DNA of 64,000 nucleotides from FACHB-T130 sp042747725 (GTDB lineage Bacteria; Cyanobacteriota; Cyanobacteriia; Cyanobacteriales; FACHB-T130), in assembly GCF_042747725.1 (NCBI RefSeq), contig NZ_JBHZGO010000030.1, positions 147,783 through 211,782 of the forward strand. The letters run 5' to 3'. The position numbers were made by a program, and so were the translations under genes. Positions 52,918 through 60,108 of the stretch are shown here, in pieces. Position 1 is the stretch's first letter, and each line of letters opens with the position of its first letter. The notes under the pieces are model-generated. The model saw nothing but the letters and a program-made list of their open reading frames with translations, did no database searches and was not told the origin of the DNA.

Positions 52918-54273
52918 GTGGCTTTTAAAATCGGATTACTGGGACTGGGGACAGTCGGCGCGGGTACGGCACAAATTTTGCTAGATCCGCAAGGGCGTCA
53001 TCCGCTGCTGCAAGAAATAGAAATTTATCGGGTGGGAGTGCGATCGCTAGATAAACCCCGACCTGTAGAATTACCAAAAGGTTTACTTACAACCGATCTA
53101 GAAACGATTGTCACCGATCCCCATGTGGATATTGTGGTGGAGGTGATGGGAGGCTTAGAACCAGCGCGATCGCTCATACTCAAAGCGATCGCAAATGGCA
53201 AGCACGTTGTCACGGCAAACAAGGCGGTCATTTCTCGCTACGGCGATGAAATTTTCACGGCGGCTAATCAAGCAGGCGTCTATGTGATGCTAGAGGCAGC
53301 CGTTGGGGGTGGCATTCCGGTGATTCAACCCCTGAAGCAGGCGTTGAGTGTCAACCGCATTCATTCTGTGACTGGCATTGTCAATGGCACCACGAACTAT
53401 ATCCTCAGTCGGATGCAAACTGAGGGGGGTGAATTTAGCGACATTCTGGCAGATGCCCAGCAGTTGGGTTATGCCGAAGCCGATCCGACGGCTGATGTAG
53501 ACGGTTTAGATGCTGCCGATAAGATGGCGATTTTGGCTTCCTTGGCGTTTGGGGAACGCATTAAGCTGCCAGAAATTTACTGTGAGGGGATTTCTAAGGT
53601 CAGCGCCGCCGATATTGCCTATGCGGAAAAACTCGGCTTTGCGATCAAATTATTAGCGATCGCTAAACAAGATTTACCGACACCGGAGAAAGGGACTCCA
53701 GACACAGAAACGCGAAATTTTGCGTTTCTACAAGTCAGAGTTCATCCCACTCTAGTACCCAAAACTCACCCCCTAGCCAGTATCAGCGGCGTCTATAACG
53801 CAATTCTCGTAGAAGGCGAACCGATTGGGCAGGTGATGTTTTACGGACGAGGTGCGGGTTCTGGTCCCACTGCCAGCGCCGTTGTCTCGGATATTTTAAA
53901 TATTGCTGCCATTTTGAAAAGCGGTGGAGATGCTGCCAAACTGCATCCTTTGTTAAGCTGTTCCCATCAAGATTACTGTGCGAACCGACAAGGTCGGCGC
54001 TTCGCTATCGCCCCGATGGAGGAGCTAGTAACGCGGTTTTACGCCCGCTTTCTCACCTTGGATCGTCCAGGTGTAATTGGTAAATTGGGCACCAGTTTCG
54101 GCAACCACCATGTGAGTCTCGAATCTGTGGTTCAAACCGGCATCCACGGAGAACTTGCCGAAATTGTCGTCGTCACTCACGATGTCCGGGAAGGCAACTT
54201 TCGACAAGCCCTAGATGAAATTCGCACCCTGGATACCATAGACAGTATTCCCAGCATTTTGCGAGTTTTATGA
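52918..54273 (+). CDS. hom: Homoserine dehydrogenase
   Basis: Reduces aspartate semialdehyde to homoserine with NAD(P)H for threonine and methionine synthesis. GTG 52918 with AGGA upstream gives 451 residues. The Rossmann start is L-G-L-G-T-V-G-A-G-T-A-Q. The catalytic domain has V-T-A-N-K-A-V-I-S, then G-G-G-I-P-V-I-Q-P, G-I-V-N-G-T-T-N-Y-I-L and Y-A-E-A-D-P-T-A-D-V-D-G. A C-terminal ACT domain (about 370-450) gives feedback control by threonine. Between C and I-A-P-M-E-E near residue 356 there is a nine-residue insertion, A-N-R-Q-G-R-R-F-A, encoded by a palindromic repeat. Its stop overlaps the next gene by ATGA. Confidence 0.97.
   Translation: MAFKIGLLGLGTVGAGTAQILLDPQGRHPLLQEIEIYRVGVRSLDKPRPVELPKGLLTTDLETIVTDPHVDIVVEVMGGLEPARSLILKAIANGKHVVTANKAVISRYGDEIFTAANQAGVYVMLEAAVGGGIPVIQPLKQALSVNRIHSVTGIVNGTTNYILSRMQTEGGEFSDILADAQQLGYAEADPTADVDGLDAADKMAILASLAFGERIKLPEIYCEGISKVSAADIAYAEKLGFAIKLLAIAKQDLPTPEKGTPDTETRNFAFLQVRVHPTLVPKTHPLASISGVYNAILVEGEPIGQVMFYGRGAGSGPTASAVVSDILNIAAILKSGGDAAKLHPLLSCSHQDYCANRQGRRFAIAPMEELVTRFYARFLTLDRPGVIGKLGTSFGNHHVSLESVVQTGIHGELAEIVVVTHDVREGNFRQALDEIRTLDTIDSIPSILRVL
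53980..54011. repeat. Small palindromic repeat, copy B, inside hom
   Basis: GCGAACCGACAAGGTCGGCG plus CTTCGCTATCGC, identical to copy A (39370-39400) except for one additional A. It is translated in frame as A-N-R-Q-G-R-R-F-A-I within the homoserine dehydrogenase chain. Confidence 0.88.
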
Positions 54274-55253
54274 ATAGGCGACAGGTAACAAGTCACAGGC
54301 AAAAATTCCGGCTTTTTTTTCCTGTTTTCTTTCAAAATTGTAAGGCAGGCATCTTGCCTACCTTCCTGGGAATAGTTTTTTTCGTTTTTTTGGCAGCGTC
54401 GGAAAAATCAGCTGTAGCTGATGAGATTTTCGATGCACCCCCCCCGTCAATCCAGGGAACACCAGGGGGAACTGAACAACTTTGCCCAAAGCCAGCCCTA
54501 GATCGCCTGATTCGTCATACAGTTGTCGCTGGTGAAACTTTGCAAAGCATTGCCAGTAAATACAATCTCCTTCCTGCGACTTTGATAGGCATCAACCCGG
54601 CTTTGCGACAAGGAAAGGCACCCGTGGGGGCAGAAATTTTGATTCCGCCTTACAATGGCATTCGCGTCCAAGTTCCTGCCGGGAAAACTTGGCAAGATGT
54701 AGCCAAAACCTACCGAATCCGTGCCGATGTACTATATGAGGTGAACGGTTGCCAGAAAAATCCTAGAGTTGTATTTGTACCTGGAGTAAATTGGTCGTCT
54801 GCCAGTCTCTCTGGACGTAACAAGCGGAAACTAGCCCAGTATCCCTTACCGGCAACGGCAGCGATCGCGCTTGGTTATGGTTGGCAGATAAATCCTGTTA
54901 GCAATGAAGTTGCTTTCCACAGCGGTATAGATTTGTTAGCAGAAGTCGGGACACCCGTGCTAGCAGTGGATAAGGGAACTGTAGCCTTTATTGGCGATCG
55001 CCCAAATTACGGCAATTTAGTAGTCATTAATCATTCGGGAGGTCGTCAAACCCGTTATGCCCACCTTGCCACAATTGATGTAAGTCTTGGCGAACAAGTT
55101 AACCAGGGAGATGTCCTGGGAACGGTTGGTACCACAGGACTCCCTGACTTAGACAAACCCCATCTGCATTTTGAGTTGCGCTACAACTCCAATTTAGGCT
55201 GGGTGGCACAAGATCCACAACCCTATCTTCAGCAATTAGCTGTTAATAGATAA
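54270..55253 (+). CDS. LysM-containing M23-family peptidase
   Basis: 327 residues, with ATG overlapping the hom stop by four bases, so the two are translationally coupled. A membrane anchor or signal segment lies at about 28-47 (I-L-P-T-F-L-G-I-V-F-F-V-F-L-A). One clear LysM domain follows near 82-125 (H-T-V-V-A-G-E-T-L-Q-S-I-A), with a second weaker LysM-like one at about 135-165. The C-terminal M23 domain has the zinc-site motifs H-S-G-I-D-L and H-L-H-F-E-L-R, plus H-L-A-T-I-D. It is thus a peptidoglycan-cleaving or EnvC/NlpD-like envelope protein outside the cytoplasmic membrane. Coupling to hom is unusual. Confidence 0.93.
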   Translation: MNRRQVTSHRQKFRLFFPVFFQNCKAGILPTFLGIVFFVFLAASEKSAVADEIFDAPPPSIQGTPGGTEQLCPKPALDRLIRHTVVAGETLQSIASKYNLLPATLIGINPALRQGKAPVGAEILIPPYNGIRVQVPAGKTWQDVAKTYRIRADVLYEVNGCQKNPRVVFVPGVNWSSASLSGRNKRKLAQYPLPATAAIALGYGWQINPVSNEVAFHSGIDLLAEVGTPVLAVDKGTVAFIGDRPNYGNLVVINHSGGRQTRYAHLATIDVSLGEQVNQGDVLGTVGTTGLPDLDKPHLHFELRYNSNLGWVAQDPQPYLQQLAVNR

Positions 55254-55371
55254 TAGGATTTTTTTAAGGCAGAGAACGCCAGAGAAAAGGCTTGATAGTA
55301 ACAAAAAATTGTAGCTTTTTTGCGTAACTTTGCGCTTTCCTCTGTTGCCCTTTGCCTTAAAAAATCACTAC

Positions 55372-55464
55372 CAGGACTTACGCAAAGCTTATACATATAG
55401 CGTTTTTTCGGGTTCAATCCCTCTGTGGTTGCCCTTACTATGTGGTGATGTTGCGTAAGTCCTG
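55372..55464 (+). mobile_element. MITE-like element, copy 3 (best-preserved ends)
   Basis: 93 bp with perfect 14-bp terminal inverted repeats CAGGACTTACGCAA and TTGCGTAAGTCCTG. ACTA occurs just outside both ends (55367-55370 and 55465-55468), with one extra C on the left, and may be a target duplication. The interior is shared with copies 1 and 2. It lies between two convergent genes. Confidence 0.8.
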
Positions 55465-55470
55465 ACTACT

Positions 55471-56844
55471 CTACTTGAAAAATTCGTAAGCCCCAATGTC
55501 ATACTTCAGCCCTAGCGGTCGGCTCGATCCTGCATAATCATTAGTGACTTGAGTAAGCGTAGTACCCGCTTCAATTGCTAGTGAACCAAGCTTCAGCTTG
55601 TAGTCAGTTGCCACCGTAGTTCCCGGATTTACCAGCAGCGGGTTCGCGGTGATATCGCCAATACCCGCAACAATACCAGCACTACCACCGTACCAAGAGT
55701 TATTCCGAAGTGCTAATCCAGTTTTGGCTGGAATTTCTGTCATCGCGACGCCGCCAGTTTGGTAGAAAATGTTGTTGGCAATTAGGTTATTTGTATGTCC
55801 TGGATCGCTATGGATCAGGAGTATGGCTCGCGTCGCTTTGTAAAATGTGTTGTTGGCGATAACAAAGTTCTTCAAGCCTCCGCCTCTGCCGTAATTTGAA
55901 AAATAGGCAAAGCCTGTATTTCCCCCAATGACGATGTTGTTGCGGATTTTGATATTATTCACTGGGTTGGAAAAATCGTAGTATTCATTGGCTGCCTGAA
56001 TACCACTAGCTGGTTTACCGTCTCGGTAGAAGTTCGTGTTGTTGGTGGTGTAAATGTGGTTTCGCTCTACCGTGATGTCAGTAGCGTTGTCCAGGTACAG
56101 ATTCACGCTGTAGTTGTCATGTACCTTATTACCAGAAGCTACACCGCCCTTGGTAAGAATAAAGTCGATTCCCTCGCCGTAGTTCTGATACACGTGGTTG
56201 TTGCTGATGGTGATGTTGCTTGCTCTGGCACTAGCGATCCCCTGATCCCAACCACCAGTAAGAGTACGGCTTTTATTAGCAAGGCAATTTGAGTAAACGG
56301 TGTTGTCAACGATTCGGATGTTTGATGCTGTGGTCATATCTCTGTCGTAACCAACAAAGATACCGTTCTTGTAGGAGTCGTGAATGGTGTTGTTGAGGAT
56401 CTGGATGTTGTTGCCACCCCAGGATACAATGCCTGTAAATTTAGAGTTCTTCAGTTCAAAACCCTTGAAGATGTTGTATGCGCCAGCTAGATTCACTATG
56501 TTGGTGTTGCTTGGCGTTTTACTCCCATCTAAAATTGCTTTTTCGCCTGGATAGGATTGGTAACTAATGGGCGCACTGGAGGTGCCGATGCTGCCAATGT
56601 ATTGTTCGTTAGAAAAACTGTAGGTGCCTCCCCGAACATATACTGTGTCGCCAGCCTTTGCCTTGGTAGCTGCGTAGGTGATGGTGGCAAATGGGCTGTT
56701 CTGATTCCCAAGATTGTTATTACTGCCATTAGTTGCAACGTAGTAGGTGGTAATAGCTAGTGCTGGTATTGGCAGTCCGAGGCTAATAAGGGGGACAGTA
56801 AGAGTTAACAGCAGGCGCGATCCAGAAGACTTGATTTTAGACAT
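55471..56844 (-). CDS. Secreted right-handed beta-helix protein
   Basis: 457 residues, ATG 56844 with AAGGAAAA upstream. A signal peptide is present (L-L-L-T-L-T-V-P-L-I-S-L-G-L-P, ending A-L-A-I). The start of the mature chain, Y-Y-V-A-T-N-G-S-N-N-N-L-G, then F-A-T-I-T-Y-A-A, is typical of DUF1565/pectate-lyase-like surface proteins. Many short beta-helix rungs follow (I-Q-I-L-N-N-T-I-H-D, I-T-I-S-N-N-H-V-Y-Q-N), to about residue 390. The end, S-S-R-P-L-G-L-K-Y-D-I-G-A-Y-E-F, is the conserved cap of choice-of-anchor beta-helix proteins. It is likely a polysaccharide-binding or -cleaving surface protein. Its upstream region holds repeated 9-mers. Confidence 0.88.
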   Translation of the reverse strand: MSKIKSSGSRLLLTLTVPLISLGLPIPALAITTYYVATNGSNNNLGNQNSPFATITYAATKAKAGDTVYVRGGTYSFSNEQYIGSIGTSSAPISYQSYPGEKAILDGSKTPSNTNIVNLAGAYNIFKGFELKNSKFTGIVSWGGNNIQILNNTIHDSYKNGIFVGYDRDMTTASNIRIVDNTVYSNCLANKSRTLTGGWDQGIASARASNITISNNHVYQNYGEGIDFILTKGGVASGNKVHDNYSVNLYLDNATDITVERNHIYTTNNTNFYRDGKPASGIQAANEYYDFSNPVNNIKIRNNIVIGGNTGFAYFSNYGRGGGLKNFVIANNTFYKATRAILLIHSDPGHTNNLIANNIFYQTGGVAMTEIPAKTGLALRNNSWYGGSAGIVAGIGDITANPLLVNPGTTVATDYKLKLGSLAIEAGTTLTQVTNDYAGSSRPLGLKYDIGAYEFFK

Positions 56845-56898
56845 ATTTTTCCTTTTCGGAAAACAACAAGGAAGCTAGACATGACTCTGCTGTGCGTG

Positions 56899-56927
56899 TT
56901 TATGAAGCTTCATAAAAACTTCATAAA
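56899..56927 (-). promoter_or_regulatory. Candidate operator: three CTTCATAAA 9-mers
   Basis: TTTATGAAG (56899-56907) is followed immediately by its inverse CTTCATAAA (56908-56916) and a second CTTCATAAA (56919-56927), an 11-base period. It lies 55-83 bases upstream of the beta-helix gene start. One helical turn spacing suggests binding by a regulator such as an OmpR-type protein. Confidence 0.4.
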
Positions 56928-57359
56928 ATCGGTCTGCTAAATCCTAGCTGTCATTAATACCGATTGAGATCCGCGATCCTACTGACATCTTTCGGAAGAA
57001 ACGATGAAATGCAGTAAAAACTTGCTCTATTTGTAAGCTCTTTGTGTAGTCACCGCTTGGGTTTGAAAAAACAGCACATAGGATCTAATTACGACTACGT
57101 AAACTAGAAGCTATATAAAAAATACAAATCATACACAAGAGCGATCGCTACCCAGCTCTAACTATTTATCACCCAAGGATGTATCCTGCTTATTGCCACT
57201 AAATCCCCGATTATTGCGAATAACCATAACTTATGCCTGGATTTTAGGGCTGGTGGGTGACGCTGGCAAAGGAAATATTCCCTGCTATAGCAAGGTTTTG
57301 AAAGCTTTGTCACCCACTTTGACAGAGTTGAGGATCGCGATCGCTACCACATTCTCAAC

Positions 57360-57382
57360 AAAAAACCCCCTACTGTAGGGGG
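57360..57382 (-). terminator. Terminator of glgA
   Basis: Read on the minus strand: arms TAGGGGG and CCCCCTA with a three-base loop (57366-57382), followed by TTTTTTGTTGAG. It lies about 25 bases after the glgA stop. Confidence 0.85.
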
Positions 57383-57407
57383 CAATTATCAAAGGTGCTT
57401 TTTGTGA

Positions 57408-58829
57408 CTACGTATTTACTAACTCAGCCTGTTTCCCTGGCTCAGATGGCTCCTCAGTGATACCGTACATTGAGTTATACAATTTGACATACTCCTTGGC
57501 GGACGTGTCCCAACTGAAGTCCATCTGCATACCCCGCTTCTGCAACTCCTGCCATTGCGGTTTGAAGCGGAAACCTTCCCATGCCCGAACCATACAAGTG
57601 TAAAGGTCTAGGGGTTCATAGCGGTCGAAGCAGTACCCGGTGCCAGCGTGGTTCACTGGGTCGTGGAAAGAAACGGTATCTACTAAGCCACCCGTGCGAC
57701 GTACAATGGGCACGCAGCCGTAACGCATGGCGAGCATTTGGCTAATGCCGCAAGGTTCAAAGCGGCTGGGCATGAGAAAAGCATCGCTACCGGCATAGAT
57801 GCGTCTGGCGAGGGCATCGTTATAGAGTAAGTAGTTTGCCATGCGACCTGGGTAGCGGGAAGCCATCTGCCACATCTGGGTTTCGTAGTAGCGATCGCCT
57901 GTACCCAGCAGTACAAACTGAGAATCGGTATACGCCATGAAGCGATCGAGCATTTGAATCACTAGATCGATGCCCTTCTGCTCCACCAATCGCGTTACCA
58001 TGCCAATCACAAAGGCATTTTTGTTAACTTCTAAGCCGACTTCTTCTTGCAGCGCAATTTTATTGGCTTGGCGTTTCTCCAGGGTATCAATGGTGAAAGT
58101 CTGAGCAATATATTTGTCATTGGCGGGGTCATAAACCTCAGTATCGATGCCGTTGACAATACCGGATAACTTCCCGCTAATGAAAGACAGCAAACCTTCC
58201 AACGTTTCGCCGTAGGCGGCGGTTTGAATTTGTTGGGCGTAGGTGGGGGAAACGGTGTTCACCTTGTTCGCAAATTGCACCGCTGCTGCCATTGTGTTGT
58301 GCCCTTGCATATACCAAGGACACCAAGTAATTTTGTCTAAATACCAACGCCAAGGCCCTTGATAAGCCAGATTATGAATCGTGAAGACGGTGGTAATATC
58401 GGGATCTTGGTTCATCCACACCGGAATCATCCCAGTGTGCCAGTCGTGGCAGTGGATAATTTGCGGCTTCCAGTAATTCCAGCAAAACTCTGCTGCACCG
58501 TTGGCAAACAAGGTGAACCGCCACTCTTCATCGTCCCCAGAGTAGATGCGCCGTGGCAGGAAAGCGGGATGACTAAATAGGTACAGTGGCACATCGGTTC
58601 CAGGAAGAACGGTTTCATGGACTGCGAACGACTGGAACATGGCAGAACCCGACCAAATAGGGTCTTTGGGAATCTCCATTTTGTCGGGCAGCATACCGTA
58701 GTAGGGCATGAAGATTCGCACATCATGCCCCATTTTTCTTAAGACTTTTGGTAAGGCACCAACTACATCACCCATCCCACCCACTTTGGCGATGGGCGCT
58801 GCTTCAGCTGCAACAAACAGAATTCGCAT
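57408..58829 (-). CDS. glgA: Glycogen synthase (GT5)
   Basis: Transfers glucose from ADP-glucose to growing glycogen in the cytoplasm. 473 residues, ATG 58829, starting M-R-I-L-F-V-A-A-E-A-A-P-I-A, followed by the ADP-glucose-binding motif K-V-G-G-M-G-D-V-V-G-A-L-P. Further landmarks are H-C-H-D-W-H-T-G, N-T-V-S-P-T-Y-A, G-I-V-N-G-I-D and, in the C-terminal Rossmann domain, P-S-R-F-E-P-C-G-I-S-Q-M with the catalytic Glu, and R-R-T-G-G-L-V-D-T-V. The length is standard for the GT5 family. A terminator follows closely. Confidence 0.96.
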   Translation of the reverse strand: MRILFVAAEAAPIAKVGGMGDVVGALPKVLRKMGHDVRIFMPYYGMLPDKMEIPKDPIWSGSAMFQSFAVHETVLPGTDVPLYLFSHPAFLPRRIYSGDDEEWRFTLFANGAAEFCWNYWKPQIIHCHDWHTGMIPVWMNQDPDITTVFTIHNLAYQGPWRWYLDKITWCPWYMQGHNTMAAAVQFANKVNTVSPTYAQQIQTAAYGETLEGLLSFISGKLSGIVNGIDTEVYDPANDKYIAQTFTIDTLEKRQANKIALQEEVGLEVNKNAFVIGMVTRLVEQKGIDLVIQMLDRFMAYTDSQFVLLGTGDRYYETQMWQMASRYPGRMANYLLYNDALARRIYAGSDAFLMPSRFEPCGISQMLAMRYGCVPIVRRTGGLVDTVSFHDPVNHAGTGYCFDRYEPLDLYTCMVRAWEGFRFKPQWQELQKRGMQMDFSWDTSAKEYVKLYNSMYGITEEPSEPGKQAELVNT

Positions 58830-58914
58830 TATTGCTGGCGTTTCCTGAAATATTTGGTTACATCATACCGAGTCTGGGGATCGCCTACCCAATTTTGGAT
58901 GCAAGGATTTTGGA

Positions 58915-59886
58915 TTAATGACCGCGTCCGACTTCAGTAAAAATCTCTTCTAAAATTGCAGAAGCTCCTTGTTCCCGTAACAGATGGGCAAGCTGAATTC
59001 CTAGTTGTTCGGCATCGCCCACAGCACCGCTAACGGTATCTTTAATCATCCGCTTGCCGTCCAAACTGGCAACCATCCCCGTTAAGGTGAGTGTATCGCC
59101 GTCAATCTGAGTATTCACCCCGATTGGCACTTGACAGCCACCTTCTAGTTTCCGTAAAAAGGCTCTTTCGGCGTAGCAGCGTTGAGCGGTGGGTTGATGC
59201 TGTAGTACCTTGAGGATATCCAGAATTTCGGTGTCGCCAGCACGGCATTCGATGCCTAAAGCACCTTGTCCGACGGCATGGAGGGACACTTCAGGGGCGA
59301 TGACTTGATGAATGCGATCGCTCATTCCCAGACGGTTCAATCCCGCTACTGCCAAAATAATTGCGTCGTATTCACCTTTATCTAGTTTTGCTAGTCGGGT
59401 GTTTAGGTTGCCCCGAATATCTTTAAACGATAGGTGAGGATAGTGGTGGCGCAGCTGTGCCAGTCGCCGCAGGGAAGAGGTTCCAATTACAGCACCTTCC
59501 GGCAGGGTATCCAGTTGCTTATCTTTGTGCTTTTCATGCACTACGAGGGCGTCTGCCGGATTTTCCCGTTCGCTGACGCATCCTAACACCAACCCTTCTG
59601 GCAAGTTGGTGGGCAAATCCTTGAGGGAATGCACGGCAAAGTCTGTCTCTTTGTTGAGCATTCCCAGTTCGAGTTCTTTGGTAAAGAGTCCCTTATCGCC
59701 AATTTTGGCTAAGGCAACATCGAGAATTTTGTCGCCTTGAGTCGCCATCGTGTGGACTTCAAAGGTACATTCGGGAAAGTGTTTCTGGAGTTGTTCTTGC
59801 ACCCAGTAAGTCTGGACGAGTGCAAGTTGGCTTTTGCGAGAACCGATGCGGATAGTACGGGCAGGACTAGAAACTGTAGGAGACAT
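58915..59886 (-). CDS. hemC: Porphobilinogen deaminase (hydroxymethylbilane synthase)
   Basis: Joins four porphobilinogens into hydroxymethylbilane, an early step of heme, chlorophyll and bilin synthesis. ATG 59886 (M-S-P-T-V-S-S-P-A-R-T-I) gives 323 residues; an upstream in-frame start at 59910 is possible. Signature motifs are R-I-G-S-R-K-S-Q-L-A-L-V-Q, G-D-K-G-L-F-T-K-E-L-E, H-S-L-K-D-L-P-T, R-R-L-A-Q-L-R-H-H and D-I-R-G-N-L-N-T-R. The dipyrromethane-cofactor Cys is in E-G-G-C-Q-V-P-I-G. It lies upstream of glgA on the same strand, with 85 bases between. Confidence 0.97.
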   Translation of the reverse strand: MSPTVSSPARTIRIGSRKSQLALVQTYWVQEQLQKHFPECTFEVHTMATQGDKILDVALAKIGDKGLFTKELELGMLNKETDFAVHSLKDLPTNLPEGLVLGCVSERENPADALVVHEKHKDKQLDTLPEGAVIGTSSLRRLAQLRHHYPHLSFKDIRGNLNTRLAKLDKGEYDAIILAVAGLNRLGMSDRIHQVIAPEVSLHAVGQGALGIECRAGDTEILDILKVLQHQPTAQRCYAERAFLRKLEGGCQVPIGVNTQIDGDTLTLTGMVASLDGKRMIKDTVSGAVGDAEQLGIQLAHLLREQGASAILEEIFTEVGRGH

Positions 59887-60108
59887 AAAGCGATCGCCTG
59901 AACACAGCAAATAAAGTCACCTGATCTAGACTACCGCAGGCGTGACTGTAATAAGCCTGGAGTTTGATGCCAACGCTCTCAAGATAAGTTAAGTAATGTG
60001 ACATCCCCCTGATGCTGGAAGTGAGGCAGCGATCGCTGATTTACGTCTAGCAGGCACAGCATAATTGATAGAGCGATCGCGTTCTTAAAAAGTCATCGAA
60101 TTTACAAG

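Larger units (their letters stand above)
56845..57407. other. Intergenic region with operator-like 9-mers and the glgA terminator
   Basis: About 560 bases. It contains the CTTCATAAA cluster (56899-56927) and the glgA terminator (57360-57382), listed separately. The ORF at 57193-57378 has no family features. No other gene or RNA is recognised. Confidence 0.6.

Noticed and set aside
55229..55417. Minus-strand ORF with N-P-K-K-R-Y-M-Y-K-L-C-V-S-P-G
   Set aside because: The peptide is just the translation of the MITE-like element; the same peptide appears at 39408-39453 from copy 2.
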